Shown one piece after another: positions 55,183 to 64,000 of a DNA stretch of 64,000 nucleotides. The notes under the pieces were generated by a model. The model was not told the origin of the DNA and did not search any database. It saw only the letters and a list, made by a program, of their open reading frames with translations. The position numbers were made by a program, and so were the translations under genes. The stretch is taken from assembly GCA_903834785.1 (NCBI GenBank), contig CAILKP010000100.1, positions 1 to 64,000 on the forward strand. The letters run 5' to 3'. Every line of letters begins with the position of its first letter. Position 1 is the stretch's first letter. The DNA comes from an uncultured bacterium (GTDB lineage Bacteria > Planctomycetota > Phycisphaerae > Phycisphaerales > UBA1924).

Positions 55183-56034
55183 CTACTCCCGCAGCGTCCT
55201 CCGGAAAAAACTCACCAGTGCCTCTCGCACCTTCGGCTGCGACTGCGTGATCCCGTTGTGATCCCCGCCCGGCACCAGCATCACCGTCGCCGCATCCGCA
55301 CCCCCCGCCGCGGCAGCCAGTCGCCCCGCATGCGCCACCGGAACAATCTCATCGGCCATGCCGTGCACGATCAGGTACGGTCGCCCGCCAAGCCGCGCCG
55401 CCGCGTCAACCCCGTCAACCCCGGATGGCATCAGCAGCCAGCCCAGCACCGGCACATGGTCATTGGCCACCCGCTGCCACGAGGAGAACGCGCTCACCGT
55501 CGCCACACTCCGCACCTCCGGCCGCTCCGCCGCGGCAGCAAGCGCAAAGCTCCCGCCCAGCGACACCCCGTACAGCCCGATCCGCTCCGGCACCACATCC
55601 GGCCGCTTCGCCGCGTAGTCCACAACCGCCAGCGTGTCCTCCAGCAGCATCCCCCGCCGCAGCGAGCCCTCCGCCGCATCCGACTGCCCATACGACCGGT
55701 AGTCAAACAGCAGCACATGGCAGCCCGACTCGGTCAGAAACGACGAAAAGTCCAGGTGCGAGCCGATATCCCCCGCATTGCCGTGCGAGTGCACAATCAC
55801 CGGCCGCCTCTCGCCCGGTGCCGCATCGCTCGCCCGCAGGAACAGTCCGTGCAGCCTTCGATCCGGCCCCGCCTGAATCCAGACGTCGCGTCCGCCCTCT
55901 GGCACCGGGTAGTTCGACCGGTCCGGGTGATAGAACGCCAACTCGGCAACGCCCGTCAGCCGGACGATCAACACCGCCGCGAGAATCGAGACCAGAAGGA
56001 TCAGCAATCGCAGTACCGCCGGGCGAGTAACCAT
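55183..56034 (-). CDS. Membrane-anchored alpha/beta hydrolase
   Basis: This encodes 283 aa. One N-terminal helix (residues 4-30, VLRLLILLVSILAAVLIVRL) anchors it. The hydrolase fold has the oxyanion HSHGNAGD, nucleophile GVSLGGSFA, acid MADEIVPV and catalytic His in GGDHNG, with FDYRSYGQSDA between. It belongs with the BEM46/YtmA-type serine hydrolases of unknown substrate. ATG 56034 has GGGAGG 6 nt upstream, which settles the start against a longer open frame. Confidence 0.88.
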   Translation of the reverse strand: MVTRPAVLRLLILLVSILAAVLIVRLTGVAELAFYHPDRSNYPVPEGGRDVWIQAGPDRRLHGLFLRASDAAPGERRPVIVHSHGNAGDIGSHLDFSSFLTESGCHVLLFDYRSYGQSDAAEGSLRRGMLLEDTLAVVDYAAKRPDVVPERIGLYGVSLGGSFALAAAAERPEVRSVATVSAFSSWQRVANDHVPVLGWLLMPSGVDGVDAAARLGGRPYLIVHGMADEIVPVAHAGRLAAAAGGADAATVMLVPGGDHNGITQSQPKVREALVSFFRRTLRE

Positions 56035-56140
56035 CGCACGCCTCCCGGTGCTGGCCCCAGCGGCCAGCCCGGTCTGCACATCACGCACTGTCGTGCCGCC
56101 TTGCACGCCGGCAGGGTAGCTCCGCTCGGTCCGTTTCGGC

Positions 56141-59056
56141 TCAGCAACCCAGCGCAAAGGCGTTGATGAACGTGATGAAGTCACCACCGTCAATGGTGCC
56201 GTCACCGTTCATGTCCGCCAGCCCGTCAACGGTCGTATCACCGATCGAGAAGCTGTTGATGAACGCGATGAAGTCGGTGCCGTCCATCGTCCCGTCTGGC
56301 GAGCGGCCATCCGCCCCGCCGCCGGCGATGTCACCCGGGCAGCACACCGGCTCAGGAGCGTACCGCACGCGGTACAGATTCGCACCGCGGTCAATCGGCG
56401 ATGCCGCGTTGAGGTCCTTGTACAGGTCCGTGAAGTACAAGCCGTCCGGCCCTGCCGCAATGCCCACCACCGATGCGCGGCCAGCACCCGCGTACTCCAC
56501 CAGGCTGATCGGCCCGGCAGTCACCGCGCCGGTGCTGTCAATGACAAACTCAACGATCCGCTTGCCCAGCTCCTGCGGCCCGTCGCCGTAGGTCGGCCCT
56601 GACTCCGTCACAAACGCGCGGTCAAGCTTGCTCGCCGGGAAACCGCTGCCGCCGAACGTCGCAGTCTCGATGAAGGCGATATTCACCGGTGCGTGCGCCG
56701 GGTCCCACGTGTAGGTCGCAAAGTTCCGCATGCTCGCATCCGAGCCGTTGTACCCCATGTTCCGTGCCCGCACCAGCTTGCTCATGCGGTCCACTGTCGG
56801 GCCGTTCTCCACGATGTAGTGCGACTGGTCGCTCGCCCGCCACGCCCCGCCGAACGGATTGCGGTAGCCCAGCGCAAACACGTAATCCCGTGCCGTGATC
56901 CCGTCCGTCGCGTTGTAGAACGGGTTGGTCGTTGCCGCCAGCCCGCTCCGGGTCATCCGGATGATCTTGCCGCGGAACAGCGACAGGTCCTGCCCTGAGT
57001 TCGCCACAAAGCCGTCGCCCACGTGCACGTACACAAAGCCGTCCGGCCCGAAGGTGATGTTCGAGATCTGGTGGGACTGCCCCTGCGGGTCGTTGGGCAT
57101 GTTCAGCATCAGCGTCAGCGATGAAGCCGTGCGCCCGCCGTCGGTGCTCCGCAGTCGAATGACCCGCGGGTAGTGCGTGCCCGTGCCGTTGTCGGCCAGC
57201 ACCGTGGCCCACACGTCACCGTTCAGCGGATCAACCGCGATGCATCCCAGCCCCTGCTCGCCCGAGCCAGGGAAGTCGCCCGTCGGGTTGAAGTTCACCA
57301 GCCCGGTGCGATAGTCGCTGATCGTGCCGCTGCGGGTCACCATCTTGATGATGCCGTACAGCTCCGCCACATAGCAGTACACGTCATTGGGGTTCGGTCC
57401 GGGATTCGGCACAAACGCCACGCTCACCGGAAGCTGGAACCCCGTCGCGAACTTCTCCACCACAAAGCCCGGCTGCGTGGCGACGAACGGCAACTCAGTC
57501 CCGCGGGCCAGAACAGTCAGGTCCGAATGGTCCTGCCCGGGAGCCGCCAGGTACGAGCTGCCGGCCGCCGAGATCCAGTACGAGCGTTCCGCCCCCGCCG
57601 CCAGGGTGACCGCCGGCAGGAAAATCGTGTGCTCATCGCAGTGCGCATCGGTGAAAATCATCACCGATACCGGCACGTTCAGCCCCGTCGCCCCGCCGCG
57701 GAACCGCGCCTTGAGCTGCGCATGCTCCATCAGCGGCTCAGGATTGACGATGTTGTTGCCGATCCCGTCCCGCCCCGAGACCGACAGCAGCAGCCCGGCC
57801 ATCTCGCTTTCCAGCCGCAGCTGCGCCGGATTGCCCGGAGCACCCGCCGCCGAAGGCAGCACAACCGCCGCACCCGTTCCGGTCGTCCAGCTCCGGAACG
57901 TCGAAACATCCTCAATCAGCAGCGGCAGATTCGAGCCAAGCGCCCCGGTGGTGAAGTTCCGCGTCGCCCACGCCGACCATTCCGTCGCCGTGCCTGAGTT
58001 GTCCCGGTGCCGAGCTCGCAGGATGTAATCCGTCGAGGGCAGCATGTCCCGCCGCCCTGCGTGCGAGCCGATGAACGTCCCGTCACCCATGTGGATGTGC
58101 AGCCGCTCAACGCCGCCGATGCAATCCACAAACCACACCCGCTCGTTGGTCGCGGCAACCCGGATCTCCCAGTCCGTGCACAGGTGCTGGGCACCCACCG
58201 GGCTGAAGAACGTCCCGCACTCCATGTGCACGTCCTGCGCGTTGACGATCCGGCCCTCAAACGACGGCTCAGTAATCACCGGAATCCGCGGCCGCGCCGA
58301 CACAACCGGCGCACCCTCAGTCAGCGTCCACGACAGAATGTCATGCCGCTCCGTCGCCCCGCCCGTCGAGCCCGTAAAGCCGACCCACGCCCGACCGTTG
58401 CTCAGCGCCAGCGTCGTGGCGATGTTCACCCCGGTGTCGATCACCGGCGTCGTCATGTCATCGACATACACGATGATCTCGCCCGGCACATAGTCAATCA
58501 TCACCGTGTGCACGTTGCCGTCGCGGAAGTTCGGCAGCGTCGAGTTGATCCCGATCGAGGCCGACTCACCGGCACTGTTCGGCAGCGTGCCGCGCGTATG
58601 AATCGAAATGTGGTTGTTGTTCGGATCCAGTCCGCCGCCATCGCCGCAGTTGCCCTGATAGGTATCGAACTCAACAGCCAGGCTGCTGGGCATGCCCGAG
58701 TACCCCAGCGCACAGCCATCCCCGCCGATCGCCGCCGGCCCGCTGTTCTGAATCACGAACGCAAACCCGTCGGCGCCGCCGCCGGTCGGCTGCGTGATCC
58801 GGAACGTAAACGTGCAGCGGAACCCGCCGCCCACGTTCTGCTGCACACTCGCCCATGAAGCGCCGACCTGCGTGTTGGCATTGCTCGTCAGCCGCAGCAG
58901 CCCGCCGGTCACCGCGGCATTCCCGACCATGTTCAATCCCGTCGTATTGGGAAACGACGGAAAGCTCAGATCCGCAAACGCCGTGGTGGCAGGCAATATC
59001 ACACACGCGGCAGCAGCGACGATGGTGTGCGCAAGGCAGCGGGCAGACTGAAGCAT
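56141..59056 (-). CDS. Secreted multidomain protein: L-type lectin, Fn3-like, sugar-dehydrogenase propeller and dockerin-like tail
   Basis: This encodes 971 aa with a signal peptide (residues 1-28, ending TTAFA). Residues 30-245 resemble an L-type lectin (GFAFVIQNSG, LAVEFDTYQ, RAWVGFTGSTGG). Residues 255-365 are Fn3-like (YILRARHRD...WSAWATRNF). Residues 525-895 are a glucose/sorbosone-dehydrogenase-like propeller (VVEKFATGFQLPVSVAFVP, EQGLGCIAVDP, FGPDGFVYVHVGDG, GYRNPFGG). The last 65 residues hold two DGT.DG.DFI.FIN..S/A repeats ending ALGC, a calcium-binding-like tail common in this group. Role: probably extracellular carbohydrate binding and oxidation. GGAG precedes ATG 59056. Confidence 0.83.
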   Translation of the reverse strand: MLQSARCLAHTIVAAAACVILPATTAFADLSFPSFPNTTGLNMVGNAAVTGGLLRLTSNANTQVGASWASVQQNVGGGFRCTFTFRITQPTGGGADGFAFVIQNSGPAAIGGDGCALGYSGMPSSLAVEFDTYQGNCGDGGGLDPNNNHISIHTRGTLPNSAGESASIGINSTLPNFRDGNVHTVMIDYVPGEIIVYVDDMTTPVIDTGVNIATTLALSNGRAWVGFTGSTGGATERHDILSWTLTEGAPVVSARPRIPVITEPSFEGRIVNAQDVHMECGTFFSPVGAQHLCTDWEIRVAATNERVWFVDCIGGVERLHIHMGDGTFIGSHAGRRDMLPSTDYILRARHRDNSGTATEWSAWATRNFTTGALGSNLPLLIEDVSTFRSWTTGTGAAVVLPSAAGAPGNPAQLRLESEMAGLLLSVSGRDGIGNNIVNPEPLMEHAQLKARFRGGATGLNVPVSVMIFTDAHCDEHTIFLPAVTLAAGAERSYWISAAGSSYLAAPGQDHSDLTVLARGTELPFVATQPGFVVEKFATGFQLPVSVAFVPNPGPNPNDVYCYVAELYGIIKMVTRSGTISDYRTGLVNFNPTGDFPGSGEQGLGCIAVDPLNGDVWATVLADNGTGTHYPRVIRLRSTDGGRTASSLTLMLNMPNDPQGQSHQISNITFGPDGFVYVHVGDGFVANSGQDLSLFRGKIIRMTRSGLAATTNPFYNATDGITARDYVFALGYRNPFGGAWRASDQSHYIVENGPTVDRMSKLVRARNMGYNGSDASMRNFATYTWDPAHAPVNIAFIETATFGGSGFPASKLDRAFVTESGPTYGDGPQELGKRIVEFVIDSTGAVTAGPISLVEYAGAGRASVVGIAAGPDGLYFTDLYKDLNAASPIDRGANLYRVRYAPEPVCCPGDIAGGGADGRSPDGTMDGTDFIAFINSFSIGDTTVDGLADMNGDGTIDGGDFITFINAFALGC

Positions 59057-59373
59057 ATTGACTCTCCGTAACGGCACGAGACCGCCGAGCGGAATGGCCC
59101 GGCGGGTGATCACTCTCGGAACACACTCCAACATCAGGTTTGGACTAGCGCACGTGGGTGAAGAGTAAACGGTAGCCACCACTTGACCTCCACTCCGATC
59201 AGGGTTTGTCACATGGCCTGGTCCGAGAAGCCTGACGCCGCCGCAGGCCAGCCCGGCCAGCCCGGGACGCTTCCGATCGGTCCCGCCCGTCCGCCGCGGC
59301 ACACCAAACCCCGCAACAGTCCCGCCCGCTCCCACATCGCGCCGCGTGGCCGGTCCACCTTGCCGGCCCACGC

Positions 59374-59568
59374 TCAGCGTTCCGGCAGGATCCACTCGGC
59401 GATCATCTTGAAGTACGGAGGGTGTTTGGTCCAGCGTGGCTGCTCCGATCGCGACCACCATCCCGACTCACGCTCCCGCCCAGGCACGTCAACGGCCCGC
59501 GGCACGCCGCCCAAGCCGCCCACACCTCCCGCACTCGCAGCTTCCGACCCGCCGCCTGTGATTTGCAC
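59374..59568 (-). CDS. Candidate small protein ending WTKHPPYFKMIAEWILPER
   Basis: This 64-codon frame starts at GTG 59568 (AGAGG about 8 nt upstream). The first 25 residues are Gly/Ala/Val-rich and unremarkable. The last 28 are rich in Trp, Lys, Pro and aromatic residues and look protein-like in contrast with shadow frames in the area. It is divergent from proS, 26 bases away. I do not recognise it, and coding status is uncertain. Confidence 0.35.
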   Translation of the reverse strand: MQITGGGSEAASAGGVGGLGGVPRAVDVPGRERESGWWSRSEQPRWTKHPPYFKMIAEWILPER

Positions 59569-59594
59569 ACCTCCATCCTCTACACTCGTCCCCC

Positions 59595-61463
59595 ATGTTT
59601 ACCAGCAACCGCGGCAGCATCTCAACCTGGAACCAGACGCTCATCCCCACCACGCGCGAAGCGCCCAGTGATGCCGAGAGCCCCTCGCACATCCTCCTGT
59701 CCCGGGCCGGTTACATCCGCAAGCTCACCGCCGGTATCTACGACTACCTCCCGCTCGCCCAGCGCGTGCTCAAGAAGATCTCCGCCATCGTCCGTGAGGA
59801 AATGGACGCCGCTGGAGCCAGCGAACTCCTCCTGCCCGCCCTCTTGCCGACGGAGCTCTACAAGGGCACCCGCCGCGATGTGGACTACGGCGACCTGCTC
59901 TTTAAGCTCTCCGACCGCAAGGGCGGCTCCTACGCCCTCGGCCCCACACACGAGGAACCCGTGACCGAGCTGGTCATGGGCTCGGTCTCCAGCTACAAGC
60001 AGCTCCCCGTCACCGTCTACCAGATCCAGACCAAGTACCGCGACGAGGCCCGCCCCCGCTCCGGCCTCCTCCGCTGCCGCGAGTTCATCATGAAGGATGC
60101 GTACTCCTTCCACATGAACGTCGAAGGTCCCGGCGGCCTCAACGAGATCTACGACAAGATGTTCACGGCCTACAGCAACGTCTTCCGTCGCTGCGGCCTC
60201 TCGTTCACCGCGGTCGAGGCCGAATCCGGCCCCATCGGCGGCTCCGCCAGCCACGAGTTCATGGTCAACGCCGAAAGCGGTGAGGACACCATCCTCAAGT
60301 GCCCCGTCTCCGGCTACGCCGCCAACGTCGAGAAGTGCGAAACCGGCCTCCGCCAGGCCCCCGGCCGCGGCTACTTCGCCGGTGAGCCCTCCGGCACGCT
60401 CGAGGAAGTCTCAACCCCCAGCTGCCCCGGCATCGAGGATGTCGCCAAGCTCATGAAGGTCAAGCCGGCCAACATGATCAAGACCGTCGTCTTCCAGCCC
60501 GACCTGCTCCCCGAAGCCGCCGCCGCCCACTCCGTCAAGTTCGTCGTCGCCGTCGTCCGCGGCGACCACGATGTCAACGAAGGCAAGGTTCGCGACCTCG
60601 CCGGTGTCAAGCTCAAGCTCGCCGATCCCGCCGCCGCCCGTGCCGCGGGCTTCGAGATCGGCTACGTCTCGCCCCGCTCGGCGGTGAACAAGCCCGGCGT
60701 CGTGCTCCTGATCGACCGCGACGTCGCCATCGGCTTTGATGATGCCAAGGCCAAGGGCTGCTTCTGGGTCACCGGTGGCGACAAGAAGGATGTCCACGTC
60801 AAGCACTTCAACTGGGAACGCGACCTGGGCATCGACCCTGTCAAGGCCCTGGCCGAGCGCGTCACCGTGTTCAAGGTTGGCGATGTCCGCAACGCAATGG
60901 TCGGTGACCCCTCACCCCGCGCCGAAGGTGTCAAGCTCGAAGCCGGCAAGGGCATCGAGGTCGGTCACATCTTCAAGCTCGGCACCAAGTACTCCGAGGC
61001 CATGGGCTTTAGCATCCTCGATGAGACCCAGCAGAAGCGCTCGGTCATCATGGGCTGCTACGGCATCGGCGTCTCCCGCACCATGGCCAGCAGTGTCGAG
61101 CAGAACCACGATATCGACGGCATCGTCTGGCCCGCCGCCATCGCTCCGTTCCACGTCCTGATCACGCTCATGAAGCCCGAGCTCGCCGAGCACGTCAAGC
61201 TCGCCCGCGACCTGGCCGACCAGCTCGCCGCCCGCGGCATCGATGTGCTCATCGACGACCGCGACGAGCGTGCCGGCGTCAAGTTCAAGGATGCCGACCT
61301 CATCGGTGTGCCCATCCGCCTGACCATCGGCGACAAGGCCCTGGCCGCCGGCGCGGTGGAGTTCAAGAAGCGTGCCGACCGCACCGGCAAGGGCGAACTC
61401 TGCCCCGTCGCCGATGTTGTGGACTGGTGCGTCGCCGGTCTTCGTGCGGAAAAGGCATCATGA
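59595..61463 (+). CDS. proS: Prolyl-tRNA synthetase (bacterial type with editing domain)
   Basis: This encodes 622 aa. The class II core has motif 1 (LPLAQRVLKKISAIVREEMDAAGASELLLPAL), the TLGPTHEE-type ALGPTHEEPVTEL, motif 2 (TKYRDEARPRSGLLRCREFIMKDAYSFH) and motif 3 (MGCYGIGVSRTMAS). Between motifs 2 and 3, residues 225-415 are the INS editing domain that clears Ala-tRNA-Pro. The anticodon-binding domain follows (LADQLAARGIDVLIDDRDERAGVKFKDADLIGVPIR). It ends in an ATGA overlap with the next gene. Confidence 0.96.
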   Translation: MFTSNRGSISTWNQTLIPTTREAPSDAESPSHILLSRAGYIRKLTAGIYDYLPLAQRVLKKISAIVREEMDAAGASELLLPALLPTELYKGTRRDVDYGDLLFKLSDRKGGSYALGPTHEEPVTELVMGSVSSYKQLPVTVYQIQTKYRDEARPRSGLLRCREFIMKDAYSFHMNVEGPGGLNEIYDKMFTAYSNVFRRCGLSFTAVEAESGPIGGSASHEFMVNAESGEDTILKCPVSGYAANVEKCETGLRQAPGRGYFAGEPSGTLEEVSTPSCPGIEDVAKLMKVKPANMIKTVVFQPDLLPEAAAAHSVKFVVAVVRGDHDVNEGKVRDLAGVKLKLADPAAARAAGFEIGYVSPRSAVNKPGVVLLIDRDVAIGFDDAKAKGCFWVTGGDKKDVHVKHFNWERDLGIDPVKALAERVTVFKVGDVRNAMVGDPSPRAEGVKLEAGKGIEVGHIFKLGTKYSEAMGFSILDETQQKRSVIMGCYGIGVSRTMASSVEQNHDIDGIVWPAAIAPFHVLITLMKPELAEHVKLARDLADQLAARGIDVLIDDRDERAGVKFKDADLIGVPIRLTIGDKALAAGAVEFKKRADRTGKGELCPVADVVDWCVAGLRAEKAS

Positions 61464-62032
61464 GCGGACAGGGCAGGCACTTGAAGTCAAAGGCCCAGCG
61501 CGGCACATCCGATCCGGTCGATCACCATCTGGCGCTCTACGAGCGTGAGCTTGCCCCCGGTCTGTTCTCCTCCAGCGTCGAGCGTCGCTACGAATCGCTG
61601 GTCTACCGCGCCCGGCTCACCGTCTTCCACAGCGGCCACTGCCTCTGCGTCATGACCCACCGCGGCGCACTCTGCGAGGCCGTCGTGCCCATCAAACTCC
61701 CTTTGCCTTCCAACGGCCTCATCGCGGAGCTCGGCTGCTCCGGCGAGCGCAACTTCGATCACGAACTGCCCGAACTCGGCCTGCACTACTCCGTCGAGCT
61801 CACCGGTGAGCGTCTCGGCCGGGCCGACTTCCAGCAGGTCTGCTTCGACCTGCTCTCCGCCGCCGAGGACGAGCGTGCCGTTGTCGTCCGCGGCACCCCC
61901 GGCACCATGGGTGACTCCGTCTCGGTCGTCGAAGTCGCCCGCTTCAGCGGCGAGATCCACGCCACCGCCGTCCACGCCGATGCCACCAGCGGCACCGTTC
62001 TTCGGACGGTCACGCTCGTCCGGGTCGTCTGA
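61460..62032 (+). CDS. Hypothetical protein coupled to proS
   Basis: This encodes 190 aa from ATG 61460, overlapping the proS stop by 4 bases. The basic N-terminus (MSGQGRHLKSKAQRG) precedes an alpha/beta body: LALYERELAPGLFSSSVERRYES, YRARLTVFHSGHCLCVMTH, LPLPSNGLIAELGCSGERNFDHELPELGLHYSVELTGERLG. There is no signal peptide or membrane helix. I do not recognise a family. Its coupling between two aminoacyl-tRNA synthetase genes hints at, but does not show, a translation-related role. Confidence 0.78.
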   Translation: MSGQGRHLKSKAQRGTSDPVDHHLALYERELAPGLFSSSVERRYESLVYRARLTVFHSGHCLCVMTHRGALCEAVVPIKLPLPSNGLIAELGCSGERNFDHELPELGLHYSVELTGERLGRADFQQVCFDLLSAAEDERAVVVRGTPGTMGDSVSVVEVARFSGEIHATAVHADATSGTVLRTVTLVRVV

Positions 62033-62136
62033 TCCCGCCCGGCTCCCCCGCTGGTCGCCAACCCCCTCCGGGCATATCCTGTTTGACTAAGCATGGCCAT
62101 TTCCCTGCCATCTCGCCGGCTCATTCGAATTTGACC

Positions 62137-62181
62137 GCCCCGCAGCGGCAATGTCGCCCTTGCGACATCGTCCCGCGGGGC
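62137..62181 (+). other. Nested stem-loop in the ileS leader
   Basis: An inner hairpin ATGTCGC (62151-62157) with GCGACAT (62162-62168) sits inside an outer stem GCCCCGC (62137-62143) with GCGGGGC (62175-62181). It ends about 100 nt before the ileS ATG and lacks a U-tract. No T-box or other known riboswitch core was recognised. Confidence 0.5.
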
Positions 62182-62284
62182 CTGTCCTGTTCGTCCGCCG
62201 CCGATACCCTCGTACCCCAACCCGAATCACCACCATCCGCCGCGCTGGCCCATTTGCCTGCCGCGGTGTCAGAGAGCACCCGCG

Positions 62285-64000
62285 ATGTCATCCGCCCCCT
62301 CCGATCAAACTCCCGCCTCCTCCAAGCCCGGTGCCGCCGCGGCCAGCAAGCCCGCCGCAGAGGCCTCCGCCTTCCCGTCCCTCAAGGACACCCTGAACCT
62401 GCCCAAGACCGGCTTTGCCATGAAGGCCAACCTCGTTCAGAACGAGCCGGCCAGCATGAAGCGCTGGGACGCCCTCCACGCCGGCGGCGCCACCGGTCTC
62501 TACGCCAGCCTTCGCCACCGCGAGCAGGCCACCCCGTCGCCCCGCGGCCGCTTTGTGTTCCATGACGGCCCGCCGTACGCCAACGGCTCGATCCACATGG
62601 GCCACCTCATGAACAAGGTGCTCAAGGACATCGTCGTCCGCAGCCGCACGCTCATGGGCTTTGATGTCCCCTATGTCCCGGGTTGGGACTGCCACGGCCT
62701 GCCCATCGAGCACAAGGTGATGACAGAGATGGTCGCCAAGGGCAAGTGGGACAAGCTCAAGACCCTCGGTGAGGAGCAGCGCAGCACGGTCATCCGCAAG
62801 GAGTGCCAGGCCTACGCCGAGAAGTACATCAAGCTCCAGGGCGGCCAGATGCAGCGTCTGCTGACGCTGGCCGACTATGCCGATCCGTACCTGACGATGC
62901 AGCCCCGCTTCGAGGCCGCCTCCATCGAGCTGCTGGCCGACCTGGTCGGTCAGCACCTGGTCTTCCGCGCCCTCAAGCCCGTGCACTGGTCCATCGCCAA
63001 CCAGACGGCCCTGGCCGAGGCCGAGCTCGAGTACGAGGACCGCGTCGACCTGTCCGTGTACGTGGACTTTGAAGCCGCCGATGCCGATGCCGTCTACGAC
63101 GCCTTCGGCCTGCCGCGCGAGAAGGAAGCCGCCGAGGGTGAGGAAGTCGAGATCGATGAGGGCGGCGCTCCCGAGCCGGGCAACCGTCCTGGCACGCGCC
63201 CCAGCTTCATGATCTGGACCACCACCCCGTGGACCCTGCCGGCCAACTGCGCCATCGCCGTGAACCCCAAGTACGAGTACGCGCTGGTCTGGGTCGATGG
63301 AGCGGTGACCGTGCTGGCCACCGAACTGGCCGAGAAGGTCCTGCAGCTGGCCCGCAGCGAGGAAGTGGTGATCCTGGCCCGCACCAGCGGCGAGAAGCTG
63401 CTGGGCCTGAAGTACCGCCACCCCTTCGTTGACCTCGCCCGCGGCGAGGGTGCGCCGGTTGCCGCCGGCGGCAACCGCGACAAGCTCTTTACCATCATGG
63501 GTGCCGACTACGTGACGCTGGAAGACGGCACCGGCCTGGTGCACACCGCCCCCGGCCACGGTGCCGAGGACTACCAGACCGGCCTGCGCGAGGGGCTTCC
63601 GGTCTATTGCCCGGTCCAGGGCGACGGCACGTACGACGCGACGGTTCCGTCGTGGCTCAAGGGTCTCGACGTCTGGGCCGCCAACGAGAAGGTCGCCGAG
63701 CATCTCCGTAACTCCGGCCACCTGTTCTATGAGCAGAAGTTCAGCCACTCCTACCCCCACGACTGGCGGAGCAAGACGCCGACGATCTTCCGCTGCACGG
63801 AGCAGTGGTTCGTGGGCGTGGACCGGCCGACCAAGCACGGGCGGACGCTGCGCGAGCTGGCCCTTGACAGCGCGGGCCACAGCCGCACCGGCCCGGCCGG
63901 TGCACCGCCGGCCAAGCCCACAGGTGTGGACTTCGTCCCCGAGTGGGGCCGCAACCGGATGCGCGGCATGCTCGAGTCCCGGCCCGACTGGTGCATCAGC
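62285..64000 (+). CDS. ileS: Isoleucyl-tRNA synthetase, 5' part (continues past window)
   Basis: 572 codons are present without a stop. After an Ala/Pro-rich N-terminal extension of about 45 residues comes FHDGPPYANGSIHMGHLMNKVLKD (HIGH motif as HMGH, near residue 107). Then GWDCHGLPIEHKV and the start of the CP1 editing domain (MIWTTTPWTLPANCAIAV, VHTAPGHGAEDY) follow. The KMSKS loop, anticodon domain and zinc end lie outside. The split of MIWTTTPWTLP and GHGAEDY identifies an Ile/Val-type enzyme, and WDCHGLPIE points to isoleucine. The mature size is probably over 1000 aa. Confidence 0.95.
   Translation, partial: MSSAPSDQTPASSKPGAAAASKPAAEASAFPSLKDTLNLPKTGFAMKANLVQNEPASMKRWDALHAGGATGLYASLRHREQATPSPRGRFVFHDGPPYANGSIHMGHLMNKVLKDIVVRSRTLMGFDVPYVPGWDCHGLPIEHKVMTEMVAKGKWDKLKTLGEEQRSTVIRKECQAYAEKYIKLQGGQMQRLLTLADYADPYLTMQPRFEAASIELLADLVGQHLVFRALKPVHWSIANQTALAEAELEYEDRVDLSVYVDFEAADADAVYDAFGLPREKEAAEGEEVEIDEGGAPEPGNRPGTRPSFMIWTTTPWTLPANCAIAVNPKYEYALVWVDGAVTVLATELAEKVLQLARSEEVVILARTSGEKLLGLKYRHPFVDLARGEGAPVAAGGNRDKLFTIMGADYVTLEDGTGLVHTAPGHGAEDYQTGLREGLPVYCPVQGDGTYDATVPSWLKGLDVWAANEKVAEHLRNSGHLFYEQKFSHSYPHDWRSKTPTIFRCTEQWFVGVDRPTKHGRTLRELALDSAGHSRTGPAGAPPAKPTGVDFVPEWGRNRMRGMLESRPDWCIS

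Overview
The window is a high-GC bacterial chromosome segment that most resembles Planctomycetota, probably class Phycisphaerae. I infer this from family content, not from a marker gene. The indicators are membrane proteins with the CPxCGYDLxGL...CPECG zinc ribbon, a prepilin-like protein with an H/DUF1559-style body, a secreted protein with an NGDG...DF..F...GC tail, a PEP-CTERM-like VPTPG tail, an IF-3 read from an AUC codon, and a large two-partner-secreted haemagglutinin-like protein. Most genes sit in short operons separated by strong GC-rich hairpin terminators.

Layout. 1-120 is the edge of an IS481-like element whose transposase runs off the left end. 291-2308 holds a small fibronectin-III protein, two kinds of short tandem repeat, a dispersed repeat and tRNA-Cys. 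2309-6475 has an orphan MoxR ATPase convergent with a CheB-CheR-PAS fusion. 6805-17382 is a two-partner secretion locus (TpsB pore, then a 2576-residue TpsA built from exact 432-bp repeats) behind a near-consensus sigma-70 promoter. tRNA-Ala follows, then a Tat lipoprotein amidase, a pseudopilin, an ECF sigma/anti-sigma pair, an aldehyde dehydrogenase, an S41-like lipoprotein and a flotillin. 27323-30691 holds a YbaY-like lipoprotein, three zinc-ribbon membrane proteins and tRNA-Leu.

30942-36084 is a gas-vesicle-type operon (GvpS/M-like, GvpK, GvpJ-like, an unknown protein, a GvpH-like Hsp20 and a CDC48 AAA+ ATPase) closed by a terminator. It has no GvpA, GvpF/L, GvpG, GvpN or GvpO in the window, and it is my main candidate for an undescribed system.

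36189-64000 holds a PIN-TRAM protein, the System II cytochrome c pair ResB/CcsA, an amidohydrolase, a HigBA toxin-antitoxin pair with twin palindromic operators, an OmpA lipoprotein, infC, a VOC protein, a methyltransferase, an orphan atpC, an M20 peptidase, a PEP-CTERM-like protein, a POT transporter with a large insertion, ndk, an alpha/beta hydrolase, a lectin/sugar-dehydrogenase secreted protein, proS, a small unknown gene and the 5' part of ileS. Translation and energy genes (infC, atpC, ndk, proS, ileS) are scattered singly instead of sitting in their usual operons.
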